Assembly (NCBI GenBank): GCA_025331125.1
Contig: JAOALB010000034.1
Span: forward strand, 248,001-312,000
Direction: 5' to 3'
Source of the DNA: Mycogone perniciosa
Taxonomy: Eukaryota; Ascomycota; Sordariomycetes; Hypocreales; Hypocreaceae
DNA: 64,000 nt
In this document: piece by piece, positions 31,910 to 41,763 of the stretch
Numbering within the stretch: the stretch's first letter is position 1
Layout of the letters: every line of letters starts with the position of its first letter
Notes under the pieces: generated by a model
Told to the model about the DNA's origin: nothing
Database searches by the model: none
The model's input: only the letters and a program-made list of their open reading frames with translations
Translations under genes and position numbers: made by a program

Positions 31910-32340
31910 TCACTGGCTCTTCTCAGAAGCTCGCTTCTCCTCCAGCTTGGCGTAGTAGTTATCGCGGGCGATGGTTCGAGGCATGTGAAAGCCGTACCTA
32001 TTTTGTCAATTTAGATCCACTCTCTTTTCATCACTCGCAGAAGGGGTATTTGGCGCATCCATACCAGTACCAGTTGGCCATGACAAATCCGGCACCTGCA
32101 AAACCGGTTAGTCAATCACCTCGTGATTCTCACCACTCCCTATCGCTGCTCCTTGGCCCTAAGAAGGGGGGAAGTATTCCACGTACCCAAACCAACACCA
32201 AGGTCCAAGATAAGGCGTCGCCGCACCATCTATGCCCATGTCAGCTCTGAGAATTTCCCACATGCCAAAGTCAGATTGCACCACGCCACAACGCCATTGA
32301 GCAAGGGTAAACATACTCCGGTAATCGGTTTGATAGCCAT
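31910..32340 (-). CDS. cytochrome c oxidase subunit VIIa (Cox9-type), 61 aa
   Basis: A small single-span subunit of mitochondrial complex IV. Model: complement(join(31910..31997,32065..32095,32187..32229,32317..32340)); coding exons of 24, 43, 31 and 88 nt. The spliced protein begins MAIKPITGMVRRRLILDLGV, continues GLGAGFVMANWYWYGFHMPR and ends TIARDNYYAKLEEKRASEKS-Q. This matches the MAIxPITG start, the one hydrophobic helix and the WGFH/YGFH exit motif of the family. All three introns have GT..AG ends (GTATGT, GTACGT, GTATGG) and fully restore the frame. No open frame longer than a few dozen codons exists without splicing, so the gene is easily missed. It diverges from MRPL22. Confidence 0.94.
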
Positions 32341-32616
32341 TATGATTAAGTTGTTTTACGGCTGCTTAGGAGCGACAGGGCTGGGTTTTCGGCCGTTCGT
32401 AACTTCGATGTGACGAGAATTGTGAGGTCTGCTACGGACCGAGGAGGATGGTCTGATAATCACGCTACATTGAATCACGTGACCAATTGTATCTTCCGGT
32501 GGCAGAACCCCGGAACAAAGAAAAGCATCTGGAACGTCGAACGGCGAATTAGTTCGATACCTCGTGAATCGCTGCCAGACTGTCAGGAGGGCGTAAATCA
32601 TCCTCTTTTTGCGGTT
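32341..32616. promoter_or_regulatory. shared divergent promoter, COX7a / MRPL22
   Basis: The start codons of two nuclear-encoded mitochondrial genes are 276 bp apart, so they must share this promoter. The midpoint carries an E-box plus CCAAT pair. Confidence 0.7.
32475..32487 (+). promoter_or_regulatory. TCACGTGA E-box next to CCAAT box
   Basis: TCACGTGA at 32475-32482 is the palindromic site bound by Cbf1-type bHLH factors; CCAAT at 32483-32487 is the core of HAP-complex sites. They abut in the middle of the COX7a/MRPL22 promoter. Binding here is inferred from motif only. Confidence 0.55.
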
Positions 32617-33774
32617 ATGAGTTTACGTCTGGCCACTCAGCGGTTGGCGCTGTCAGGTATTTCAGAAATCTTCAACTCAATCCTCAATTGCTAACCGCCA
32701 ACGGCAATTGTAGCAGGGCCGCCGTCATCTCCATGCAGGGCCGGGACAACATCAAGGAGTGGTTTATCTGGATGCCTAAACACTGCAGTTCAACGCCGTC
32801 ACAAATGGTCCATTAACGTCTTCAAAGGATGGGGGAAATCAGGTTCCAAAGATTCTAGTGGCAAGAGCCAAGATCCTGCGAATTCTGAGTTCGACGACCC
32901 CAAGAAACGACAACAGTTCTTGCAACGGCATATGCACGGCGGAGTTGAGGACAATATTTTTCAAGACGAAATTGAAGCTCCGAGGGGAGCGCAAGACATC
33001 GACACCCCCGGGCTAGCTGAGCAAAAGACCAAGGAAAACTTGGCTATGGTGGTAGATCCAGACCCTCGGAGTCGAATTCGGTGGCAGCGGAGGAAGGTCA
33101 TTCAGATGGTACGCCATAATGGTCAATTGAGCAGAGAGGAGAGGATCAAAACGACCGAGCGCGAGCTCCTTCATAAGAGCCATTTCCTTCCCACCAGCGT
33201 CAAGAAACTTGTCATGCTCGCACGTCAGATCGCCGGAAAGCCTGTTGATGAGGCCATAATGCAAATGAAGTGGTCGAAGAAGAAAATGGCAGCCGAGATC
33301 AAGTACTATTTGGAGGAGGCGCGGGATTTAGCCATTGCCCAACGTGGCATGGGTCTAGGCAAAGTCAATGGCGAGGTATTTGACAAGCCACGGAAGATCA
33401 AGACAAAGGAGGGCAAGTGGATAGAAATCACTGATCCGTCAAGCATGTACATTGCGCAGTCATGGGTAGGGCGAGGCGCCTGGCGTGGCAAGGAAATCGA
33501 CTACAAAGGCCGAGGGAGAATGGGACTTATCCAACATCCAAGCACGAGTAAGTCACTCCCAGCGTGCAAGTTTTAAGCCAACGGCAGCAGCAGTCAGGGA
33601 AGTTTAGCAGCTAACGAGCGTTGAAACCGTACAGGCTTCACCGTTGTCCTCAAAGAAGAGCGGACGAGGATACGCGAGCATGAGGAACGGGAAGCCAAGA
33701 AGGCGCAGAATGGCCCATGGGTCCATCTACCAAATCGTCCAATCTACGGCCAAAGGCCATACTACTCTTGGTAG
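32617..33774 (+). CDS. MRPL22: mitochondrial large-subunit ribosomal protein uL22m (MRPL22), 337 aa
   Basis: Protein of the mitochondrial 54S subunit, near the exit tunnel. Model: join(32617..32656,32714..33547,33635..33774). The first exon encodes MSLRLATQRLALS, part of an arginine-rich mitochondrial presequence continued in exon 2. The uL22 core includes TSVKKLVMLARQIAGKPVDE, AIMQMKWSKKKMAAEIKYYL and the loop before IAQSWVGRGAWRGKEIDYKG. Intron 33548-33634 splices ST|GFTVVLKEE with an added Ser codon (A|GC). The end GQRPYYSW is typical. Intron 32657-32713 has a TGCTAAC branch and joins TCA G|CA, keeping exon 2 open from its first base. Confidence 0.92.
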
Positions 33775-34305
33775 AGGCGCCAGCAATCCGAATAGAAAAT
33801 CTCACTATGCTTGAAGCGACAGGGTAGCATTATGATGAATGTACTTAGTGGGTAGCCGTGTTGGCCTGTAACAACATATGTACATTGAACAAACTGAGAA
33901 TTGGACAATAGCGGAGCTTCTGGTTCCCTCAATCAACAGCTCGCCGTCCGATAGAGGTTCCTCATGCACTTAAGCTATACGTAGCAACAGGGCAACATCT
34001 GATTGGACGAAGCCAATGTGGTTTCCCTGTTGCTAGTACTCCGTAGGCGCCAGCAAATAAAGAAAATGCCTATCTGTGTATGTACGCCATGAAAGCCGTC
34101 ATTTGGGAAGAGGCCAATATTAGCACTTTTCCTAGCCTTCCATATGCTGTCATATTGGGGCGACGTATTGATGAATTTGATATCTAGTTGCCAGTGTAAA
34201 AGAGAACATTGACTGAAGAGGATCCGGTCAGTTATCCGAGGCCGATCTCACTGCCAGAGTACAGATCGCCAGTCTCCCGGCAAGACAAAAGAAATGCATG
34301 TCGAG
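33775..34305. other. convergent 3' region, no gene seen
   Basis: A 531-bp spacer between MRPL22 and the CFEM gene. It contains one TACTCCGTA word (34037-34045). No gene seen. Confidence 0.5.
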
Positions 34306-35326
34306 TTACACCATAGTCCTCGGTTTTTGTCGGGGTACCATGTCCTCGTATCGATGAGATACCATTTCAATATCATTCGAATATTTCTCAAAAGAGCCCT
34401 GATCACGAGCAGGGTAGTCACGGCCAGAGCTAGAAAGATTCTTAGTTGCATCGACAGATTGGCGGGGGCTCCGTTTGCGATTCTTCAGAAGCAGACAAAT
34501 AGCGACAAAGGCAACCGCAATAACGCCGGCGCCAACGCCAACACCGATTCCAATAACAGCTGCCTGGGACAGTCCAGAGCTAGCCGATGCTGGTGCGGCC
34601 GTAGAAGTCTCACTGGCACTCCCGCCCGTTGTTTCGGCCCCAGAGGTCAATGTTGACGTCGATACAGAAGACTGGAATCCAGTGTTGGCGAAATCAAGAG
34701 TAGGGGAGAACATTCAACAGGTACTTACGGTGGAATCAGCTGTAGGCTGTGGTGAAGGAGTCAACGTCTGCGAGGAAGTCTCAAGGGTTGTTGGTTGGCT
34801 TGCGGGAGACTCGACCGATGTCGATGGTGGCGCCGTGGTTGTAGCAATTGGGGCTTGGGTAGTCACCCCAGCGGTTGTTGGCGCAGCTGTAGTTTGTACA
34901 CTTGTGGGAGTAAATGATAGCGGCTGGCCTGATAGCAGTCAGCACTGAGCTGGTTCCCCCATTCCCCATGTGGGTAGATGATGGCATCATCTCCATGTCT
35001 CCTTACCCAGACAGAAAGTCCCAGCAAGGTAATCATTGACTTGTACGTCAGTTGCACCACAGGCAGGGCCGGCACAGTCCCGCACCCCAAAGAAGAAGTC
35101 CCGCTTCGCACATAGACAGGCAGCATCGGCAGCATTGGCACAGGCAAACTTGGTGTACAAGGCTGCAACTTCGGCTTGACATCCCGGCTAGAGTAACGGA
35201 TTAGCAAAGAAGAGCGGTCCGGAGCTCTGGTTAACGTACTGCGCAGGCTGGAGTCCCTTGGGCGGCGCCGCCGCGGACGTGGAAAGCGCTCAGGGCGCTG
35301 AGGGCTATGGGGAGAAGGCGTCGCAT
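34306..35326 (-). CDS. CFEM-domain membrane protein, 277 aa
   Basis: A surface protein with the fungus-specific eight-cysteine CFEM domain, known in haem/iron uptake, adhesion and signalling. Model: complement(join(34306..34671,34729..34928,35007..35187,35240..35326)). A signal peptide (MRRLLPIALSALSAFHV...AAQ) precedes the domain TPACAPGCQ, AALYTKFACANAADAACLCA, FFGVRDCAGPACGATD and DYLAGTFC. A long Thr/Ser/Pro stalk follows, then one transmembrane helix (AAVIGIGVGVGAGVIAVAFV plus AICLLL), a basic KNRKR stop and a 50-residue cytoplasmic tail. It therefore ends in a membrane span, not an obvious GPI signal. All three introns (52, 78 and 57 nt) are GT..AG. The ligand cannot be deduced. Confidence 0.88.
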
Positions 35327-37345
35327 GTCGATTCAGTGCTAGCAGCCGACTGTTTTAATGTTCGTAGATGAGACGCTCCGGGTGTCGTTAAAGATGCCGT
35401 TCGTGATTCGCTGAGAACAGAGGAAACGAGTGGGAAAATGCCTTGATGGCTTGGTGCGAGAACGGTGAAGAAGGAGAAGTATTTCGTAGACAAAGGAAAA
35501 GCCCAAAGCTGGGCGGGGAACACGAACGCTGCCTCGACTAGATTGATCAGACTTGAGTGGCCAGACCAATAATTAAGTGAGGCGCCGTGGGACAGCCGTG
35601 TACGAGCGGTATACGAACAAACAAAGACAAGAACATGCGTGTGGCAGAATAAAGTGTGGCCGCGCGTGGAATGCAACTGAGGCGAAGATGGATGGAAGGG
35701 ATATGAGGGTTGACGAGGGGACACCGGAGTGGAATGAGAAAGTAGAATGGGCCCGAGAGTACAAGAATTCAAGGAAACGAATGTGTGAGATAGTAGAGAA
35801 TGTCGACGGGCTGGAACTCCGAGAAACGACGAAATGCACACGGCGAACGAGAGAAAGAAGTCGAGATGTGGAAAAGGAAGAGTCCAGGATTAGTATTTTT
35901 GGCGATGATGATGGAGATGGAAGCCCCACAAGCCCGCTTGGCTGCCGCTCCGCGCGAACTTGAGGCAACGGCGTAGGCAGGTAATACGCTTTATGCACTG
36001 CCGAGTTGGGTAGGTCCCGAACATTGCAGCGGCTAACAGATACCACCTACTGTACTTGTACTGCGTCTAGGTACTCCGTACTGTGCAGGTGTATGTTCAT
36101 TCCCACATTCCAATACCAGCAGGTATGGCATTACGCATTATTTTAGGCATTTATATAGTACTGCTACCTACTTCGTAAAGTCAGTGCTAAGTAAGATATA
36201 TCGTGCCATAACTACGAGTATGCATAAACACACACACTTTGTGTTTGATATTAATCTCCCCTAACGAGTCCAAATGATCCCTCTGACTCGTTTGTTTGTT
36301 CAGGGGTGGGGAGACCACGTTGTCCCAAGATGTTGGAGAGCGGGGCTCCGTCACAACTTGCAAGGTACCACTCCAAATGATTCGCTGGTACTCCGTAGTC
36401 GCCGACATTCAACTTGAGACAGCCTAGTCAGGGTCCAATGGATTTTCCGGAACACAAGACTGGCTGTTTCGCTTGTGCTAGATACTACTAGGTACTTACC
36501 TAGATAGCCTGCACCAAGTGATGTACTGTACCTACTACTCCACTAGCAAGGTAGGCCCACTGCTCTTGCAAGTACAGAGTAGTACTAGTACTTCGTACTC
36601 TAAACTAGTACTACTACTACTAATGTACTAGCAGCCATCACCGGAGAGAAACGGGCCTAGGAGAATTAAAGTTGCGGAGTATTACTTATACATTAGTACA
36701 TTAACACCCAGTTTAGTACCGGGAATTTGCGGTTTCTCTACTTCGTACTTCGTACTAAATAGTATGCTTTACGAGTATCTATATATAACTACATAGTAGC
36801 AGGATGTGGTATATATGGAATTATGTATTATTTACGAAGTACTGAGCTATTGCATCGCACGCCACTGATCGGATTAAGCACGACGATATTCGTATGTGGC
36901 TTGGTGGCACATATTCTACTGGGTATATTTAGCAGTACGAGTAGTAGTACTTTGTACTACCTTCGGTCTACAGGCACCTAGGTACTATATATTTAGAACT
37001 TCGAGGTTTGCATGGCCCACTACCACGCCGCAAAACTCCTTCCGCGAATTTGGAAGATGGATTAGGGCTAGTATACATGGTAGAAACTATACTGTGTTGT
37101 CTTGTCAAATATTAAGGTCGATGTGTACAAAGTACGATGCATGTACCTCTACTTCGTACATCGTCGTGCACACCTGCACTTATTGAACGCGGGGACTTAC
37201 TAGGTACTGAGTAACTAAGTTAGCTACGCCTGGGAGCAGTTCAACACTCGATATGTATGCAAGGGTATTATTGTGATGTGGGGAAAACGAGAAACTATGT
37301 TCTTTCACGCATAGCATGGCTTACAAGGAGTATAAGTACATACTA

Positions 37346-37366
37346 ATATATATATATATATATATA
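37346..37366. repeat. AT dinucleotide microsatellite
   Basis: About ten uninterrupted TA units inside the TAC-rich intergenic region. Confidence 0.85.
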
Positions 37367-37710
37367 GGACAACCCAATCAGTGAGACGGGTAATTACATA
37401 ATACTACAAATAGACGTCATTTAAGACAATGTGTTTCAAAAAAAGTATTTAGTATTCCGTACTACTTCTACGAAGTACTCCGTACCTAAGCACTATATAA
37501 CTAAGGTACCTATAGATAGAGAAGTACGAGTATGAAGCAGGGCAGGTACCTATCTACCCTGCACAGGCTCCGATGCCAAGTTCGAGTCTTTGGGTAACGT
37601 TTATTAGTTGAGGCCTTAGGCATTAGTTTGTGAGTACGAGTGGTAACGGCTTTAATTGCCAATGATACTCTGTACCGCCTGATTGGGCAGATTCTGACTG
37701 ATGCTGATTC

Positions 37711-37768
37711 CAAAATAAAATAAATAAAAAAATAAAATAAAAATAAGAAGAAGAAGAAAAATATATAT
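37711..37768. repeat. A-rich tract (AAAATAAAAT then GAA repeats)
   Basis: A degenerate AAAAT/AAAT stretch passes into AAG AAG AAG and then ATATAT, directly followed by a pyrimidine-rich stretch at 37779-37822. Low-complexity DNA, possibly nucleosome-excluding near the PRP24 promoter. Confidence 0.7.
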
Positions 37769-38300
37769 CAATTAAGAGTGCCTTCTCTCTTTCCCCTTCT
37801 TTTCTTTTTCCTTTCTTTCCTCAATGTTATTCCTCCCTTAGTGCCCCCACCCTCGCAAGCGCTTAAACGGTATTTCCGTTCCCCCACATTGCTTTGGTAG
37901 TAGTACCTACTAGGTACTAGGTAGTATTCAATTGTTACTCAATTTGTACCTAGTGATTCCTTGCTAGTACGTTTACTAGTACTAAGAGGGTACTGGATAG
38001 AGGTCAGTGGTCTTGCTAGCGGCCTGAACACTGCCTAGTTGCTTTCGCCATTGATTATTGTAGGTAGTACTACTACTAGAAGTACTAGCATCTAGTACAA
38101 AGTAGGCCTATTACGAAGTACTCTGTCCGCCAATTCTGTCGATCCCACTTTATCTGACCCTCATCCAAGTATCGGCTTTTCCTTTTTGTTTTCTTCCTCC
38201 CAGCCGTGCGCCTCTCTTTCCATCGCCCTTATCGCCATTGCCACTACCGTCACCAGGCCACGGCCCTTGTGATGCCTTGCCCGAACCGCCGGAAACGACC

Positions 38301-41300
38301 ATGGCCAATCCTGTAGGTGAGGACAGTTGGCTGGCTTACATTGACGAGACCATCCGCAACTCATTCGATCTCGAGCAGCGCGTCAATGTCGTCGAGCTCT
38401 ACAAGCGCGCGGTCGGCACAGAACCCGGCAGCCTGCGCATATGGCTTGCTTACTGCAACTACTTCTGGTCGCTCTGGGCCAACAGTCAGTCTGGAGAAGC
38501 TGGCTGGACTGAGGAGGAACAAATGATGGGCCGCGAACTCTTCTCATTTGGCGCTGCTCTCGACCTATGGCAGCAAGGCTACGAAGCTATCAAGTATCGC
38601 CTAGATGATAGCCACATATTGTGGGATCGCTGGATCTCTCTGGAGATGGAGTTGCTGGCCAAGACCAAGACCCCCGAAGGCGTCAGGCGCATCACCCACC
38701 TCTACCGCGATCGACTCATGACCCCACATCTCACTTGGGACGACACGTCGCAGATGTATTCGAGTTTCTTGTCGGAGTATAACCGCGCTGCCTGGGAAGA
38801 TTCCATGAAGGAAATTACGGCACTATCTCAAGAAGCTAAGCACATAATTGCCGCGCGCGACGCCTTTGAGCTCAAGCTCAAACAAGCTGCTCGCATGAAC
38901 GACGTGGAGTCCCAGAAAGGAATCATGGCAGAATATCTCGAGTGGGAGATGCCACAGGGCAGAGTAAGCAACGACAACCCCGAAATCGGCATGGCTCTCT
39001 GTCGCGGCCTTTATGACAGGGCTTTGACCGGAGTATTCGCCACCGACGAAGCTGTATGGCACGAGTACATCGTTTTCCTATCTTCGCATACCGTCCATCA
39101 GGGTCCCGAGAAGCTGCTTGATGTCCTCCGTAGAGCCGTCCAACACTGCCCGTGGTCAGGGCGGCTGTGGAACAGATTGATATTGTGTGCAGAAGAAGCA
39201 AGACTGGATTTCACTGAAGTTGAATCTATCAAGCATGCGGCAACCAGCGAGAACCAGCTGTATAAAAATGGTATGGAGAGTATGATTGAGATGTATGTGG
39301 CCTGGTGTGGATTTCTAAAACGGACCGCAATGGATGCGAGTGCAACAGACGAGGCCGTCGACGTGGCTGACGTGGGTCTGAGTGCTGCACTGGAGGATGT
39401 CGAAGTGGTCGGACAGAGACTTTATGGCAAGGATTTCCAAGGAGACCCCAAGTTCAGGCTTGAGCGAATCTACATTCAATACCTGACTGAGAAGAAAGCG
39501 GCCATAGACGAGGCAAGGGCCCAATGGAACAAGCTGGCCAATATCCAAATCTACGCCGACAGCCACGACTTTTGGTTTCGCTACTACATGTGGGAGATGC
39601 TCATATTTTCCTCAACCACCCCGGCCAATAGAAGTCCCACACCTTCTCTGGGCACTGGCTTTCGAATACCGACCCTAGCAACTGCGGTTCTTGAACGAGC
39701 GGCAACTCGGCCAACAATCGACTGGCCCGAAAAAGCCTTAGACATGTACATACAACACTGCAACGACCACGAACTTTCACACTCTGTAAGGAGAGCCACA
39801 GACGTGGTGCAGAAAGCAGAAAAGATGATCGCCAAGCGCCGTACACGAGAGCAAGAGGATAAGGCTGCCGCATATGTTGCCTATTATGGGGCGCAAAATC
39901 CCGAGCAGGCTGTTGATACAGGGGTAATATCTCCTAGCACAACTAAACGAAAGCGGGAACCTCCCCACGAGGCCGAAGGGGACGACGAGAACGTCAGTAA
40001 GCGCCAAAAGAGTGCAGACGGGACCAGTGAACCTCAATCAGAATCTAAACGGGATCGGGAAAATGCCACAGTCATCGTGACAAATCTTCCCGCCGAGATC
40101 GCTCAAACCAAACTCCGCCAATACTTCAAAGAATACGGTCATATCAAGAGCATCATGGCCATTGTACAGGACAAAGGTGGCCAGTCCTCAACGGCATTGA
40201 TCGAATTTAGCTCCCCAGACGAGGCTAGGTCTGCACTGCTTAGAGATGGCAAGTTCTTTGGGCATGCCCAGATCAGGGTCCAGTTGGGCCACGATTTAAC
40301 TGTTTATGTTGCCAACTTCCCGCCAACCGCTGACGAAAAGTATATCCGCTACCTATTCCAGGATTGCGGAGAGATACTAAGTGTCCGATGGCCTAGTTTA
40401 AGAGTGAATGTACAGCGCCGATTTTGTTACGTTTCTTTCCGTGACCGGCAAGCGTCGGCGAGGGCTGTGCATAAGGAGGGTACTGTTCTCCAGGGGAAAT
40501 ATAAGCTTCTAGCCAAGTACTCGGACCCAGGCCACAAGAAGAGTCGCGAAGGCGCAGTTGCCGAGGGTCGAGAGGTTCGCATCCAGAGCTTGAACACCAC
40601 GGCAACAGAGGATGAGATACGTGAAGTATTCTCCAAATATGGAACTGTTACAAGGGTCAATATCCCGCGAACTATGGCCGGAAAGGGCCGTGGATTCGCT
40701 TTCATCGACTATGAAACTAACGACCAAGCCGAGAAGGCAGTTTCAGAGCTGAACAATACAAAATTCCGCAATCAGATACTCCAGGTCGAAATCTCCAAAG
40801 CATCCAAGGTGAAACCCTTGGCCCACAGCATAAACTCTAGCCGCTTATCTGCCTCACCCGGGCCGTCGATTTGTGATGGAGAGGGTGACGAAGTTATGGA
40901 CAGCCCCGGGAGTGATCAACCATCAAATCCAGCTCCAGCGGAAATTGCAGCCCGCACCATTGCGTTGATGGGCCTGCCCGATACTGTGAATGATGCTCGG
41001 GTTCGAGCGCTAGTGGAGCCACTTGGTACAGTCGTCAAACTGGTCCTGCAACCTAGCCACGGTGGTGCCAAGATAGAATTCGCCGATTCTGCAACTGCTG
41101 GCAAGGCCAGTATGCAGCTTAGCAATATAGACTTTGAGGGGCGCAAGTTGCGTGTCGGATCTCTCGAAGAGCTTCGTCACGCCAAGGCAGAAAGGACACA
41201 GGATTACATCATTTACGGAGCAAAGCAGCACAAGCAAAAGGAGGCAGCTGCCAGAATTCCAGCAAAGGTTCTCATGCCGCCGCCTGCTATTCGACGTCCC

Positions 41301-41513
41301 CTCCTGGGGAGACCTGGCCCAAAGCGTGGGCTGGGCTTTATCCCTCGAAAAGCAACGCCGGCAGCACCTGAAGCAACAAGAGAGAGTAAGCCAAATGAGA
41401 ACGGAAGAGTAACTTCTGAGAATGGCAAGCCGGCACACAAGAGCAACGCCGACTTCAAGGCAATGTTTTTGACGGGCGCTATCTCCAAGAATAGTGGCAA
41501 GGACGCTGAGTGA
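38301..41513 (+). CDS. PRP24: Prp24/SART3-like U6 snRNP assembly factor, 1070 aa
   Basis: A U6 snRNA-binding protein that anneals U6 to U4 during spliceosome recycling. Single exon; the ATG at 38301 (ACCATGG context) is preferred, since the open frame above it only reaches a TTG. Residues 1-about 480 are HAT (half-TPR) repeats (for example VVELYKRAVGTEPGSLRIWL, FSSFLSEYNRAAWED). A basic linker with KRKREPP and KRQK looks like a nuclear signal. Four RRMs follow: TVIVTNLPAEI (from about 592), TVYVANFPPTADE (about 665), VRIQSLNTTATEDE (about 757, RNP1 KGRGFAFIDY) and TIALMGLPDTVND (about 887). The C-terminus has SNADFKAMFL, matching the conserved Prp24 tail that contacts the Lsm2-8 ring. Yeast Prp24 lacks HAT repeats; this is the longer, SART3-like form. 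Confidence 0.92.
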   Translation: MANPVGEDSWLAYIDETIRNSFDLEQRVNVVELYKRAVGTEPGSLRIWLAYCNYFWSLWANSQSGEAGWTEEEQMMGRELFSFGAALDLWQQGYEAIKYRLDDSHILWDRWISLEMELLAKTKTPEGVRRITHLYRDRLMTPHLTWDDTSQMYSSFLSEYNRAAWEDSMKEITALSQEAKHIIAARDAFELKLKQAARMNDVESQKGIMAEYLEWEMPQGRVSNDNPEIGMALCRGLYDRALTGVFATDEAVWHEYIVFLSSHTVHQGPEKLLDVLRRAVQHCPWSGRLWNRLILCAEEARLDFTEVESIKHAATSENQLYKNGMESMIEMYVAWCGFLKRTAMDASATDEAVDVADVGLSAALEDVEVVGQRLYGKDFQGDPKFRLERIYIQYLTEKKAAIDEARAQWNKLANIQIYADSHDFWFRYYMWEMLIFSSTTPANRSPTPSLGTGFRIPTLATAVLERAATRPTIDWPEKALDMYIQHCNDHELSHSVRRATDVVQKAEKMIAKRRTREQEDKAAAYVAYYGAQNPEQAVDTGVISPSTTKRKREPPHEAEGDDENVSKRQKSADGTSEPQSESKRDRENATVIVTNLPAEIAQTKLRQYFKEYGHIKSIMAIVQDKGGQSSTALIEFSSPDEARSALLRDGKFFGHAQIRVQLGHDLTVYVANFPPTADEKYIRYLFQDCGEILSVRWPSLRVNVQRRFCYVSFRDRQASARAVHKEGTVLQGKYKLLAKYSDPGHKKSREGAVAEGREVRIQSLNTTATEDEIREVFSKYGTVTRVNIPRTMAGKGRGFAFIDYETNDQAEKAVSELNNTKFRNQILQVEISKASKVKPLAHSINSSRLSASPGPSICDGEGDEVMDSPGSDQPSNPAPAEIAARTIALMGLPDTVNDARVRALVEPLGTVVKLVLQPSHGGAKIEFADSATAGKASMQLSNIDFEGRKLRVGSLEELRHAKAERTQDYIIYGAKQHKQKEAAARIPAKVLMPPPAIRRPLLGRPGPKRGLGFIPRKATPAAPEATRESKPNENGRVTSENGKPAHKSNADFKAMFLTGAISKNSGKDAE

Positions 41514-41763
41514 GCACTATTGATCTGACGGCAGTGTTGTGTATTTGCTTACAATCACCGTATCTGGTATGATGGAGGGGGACACATAGCTACTATAATT
41601 TATCTCGCTGCATGGTGATTAGACCATACATACTACTGCCCCTCAATTCCGGTGTGGCCTTCCCGATGTGCCGTTCGTGATCCTAATGCTACCTATGTAG
41701 TGTAGTTGTTGGGCGACTTTACAACCTGGTTTTTTTCTATTTCCTCTATTTCCTTTCGAAATC

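Larger units (their letters stand above)
35327..38300. other. 3-kb gene-free region, TAC/GTA-rich low-complexity DNA
   Basis: The largest gene-free stretch. The 35.3-36.0 kb part has long overlapping frames on both strands but no recognisable protein. From about 36050 to 38120 the sequence is packed with TAC, GTA, CTAG and ACGAAGTAC-type words, plus an AT microsatellite and A-rich and pyrimidine-rich tracts. It separates the CFEM gene (-) from PRP24 (+), so it holds both promoters. Confidence 0.6.

Noticed and set aside
35305..36046. Long overlapping frames on both strands upstream of the CFEM gene
   Set aside because: Mutually overlapping, low-complexity Ser/Arg-rich translations starting at non-ATG codons; best explained as the 5' region of the CFEM gene.
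37560..37600. Possible tRNA B box (AGTTCGAGTC)
   Set aside because: The surrounding bases do not fold into a cloverleaf and lie in low-complexity DNA.
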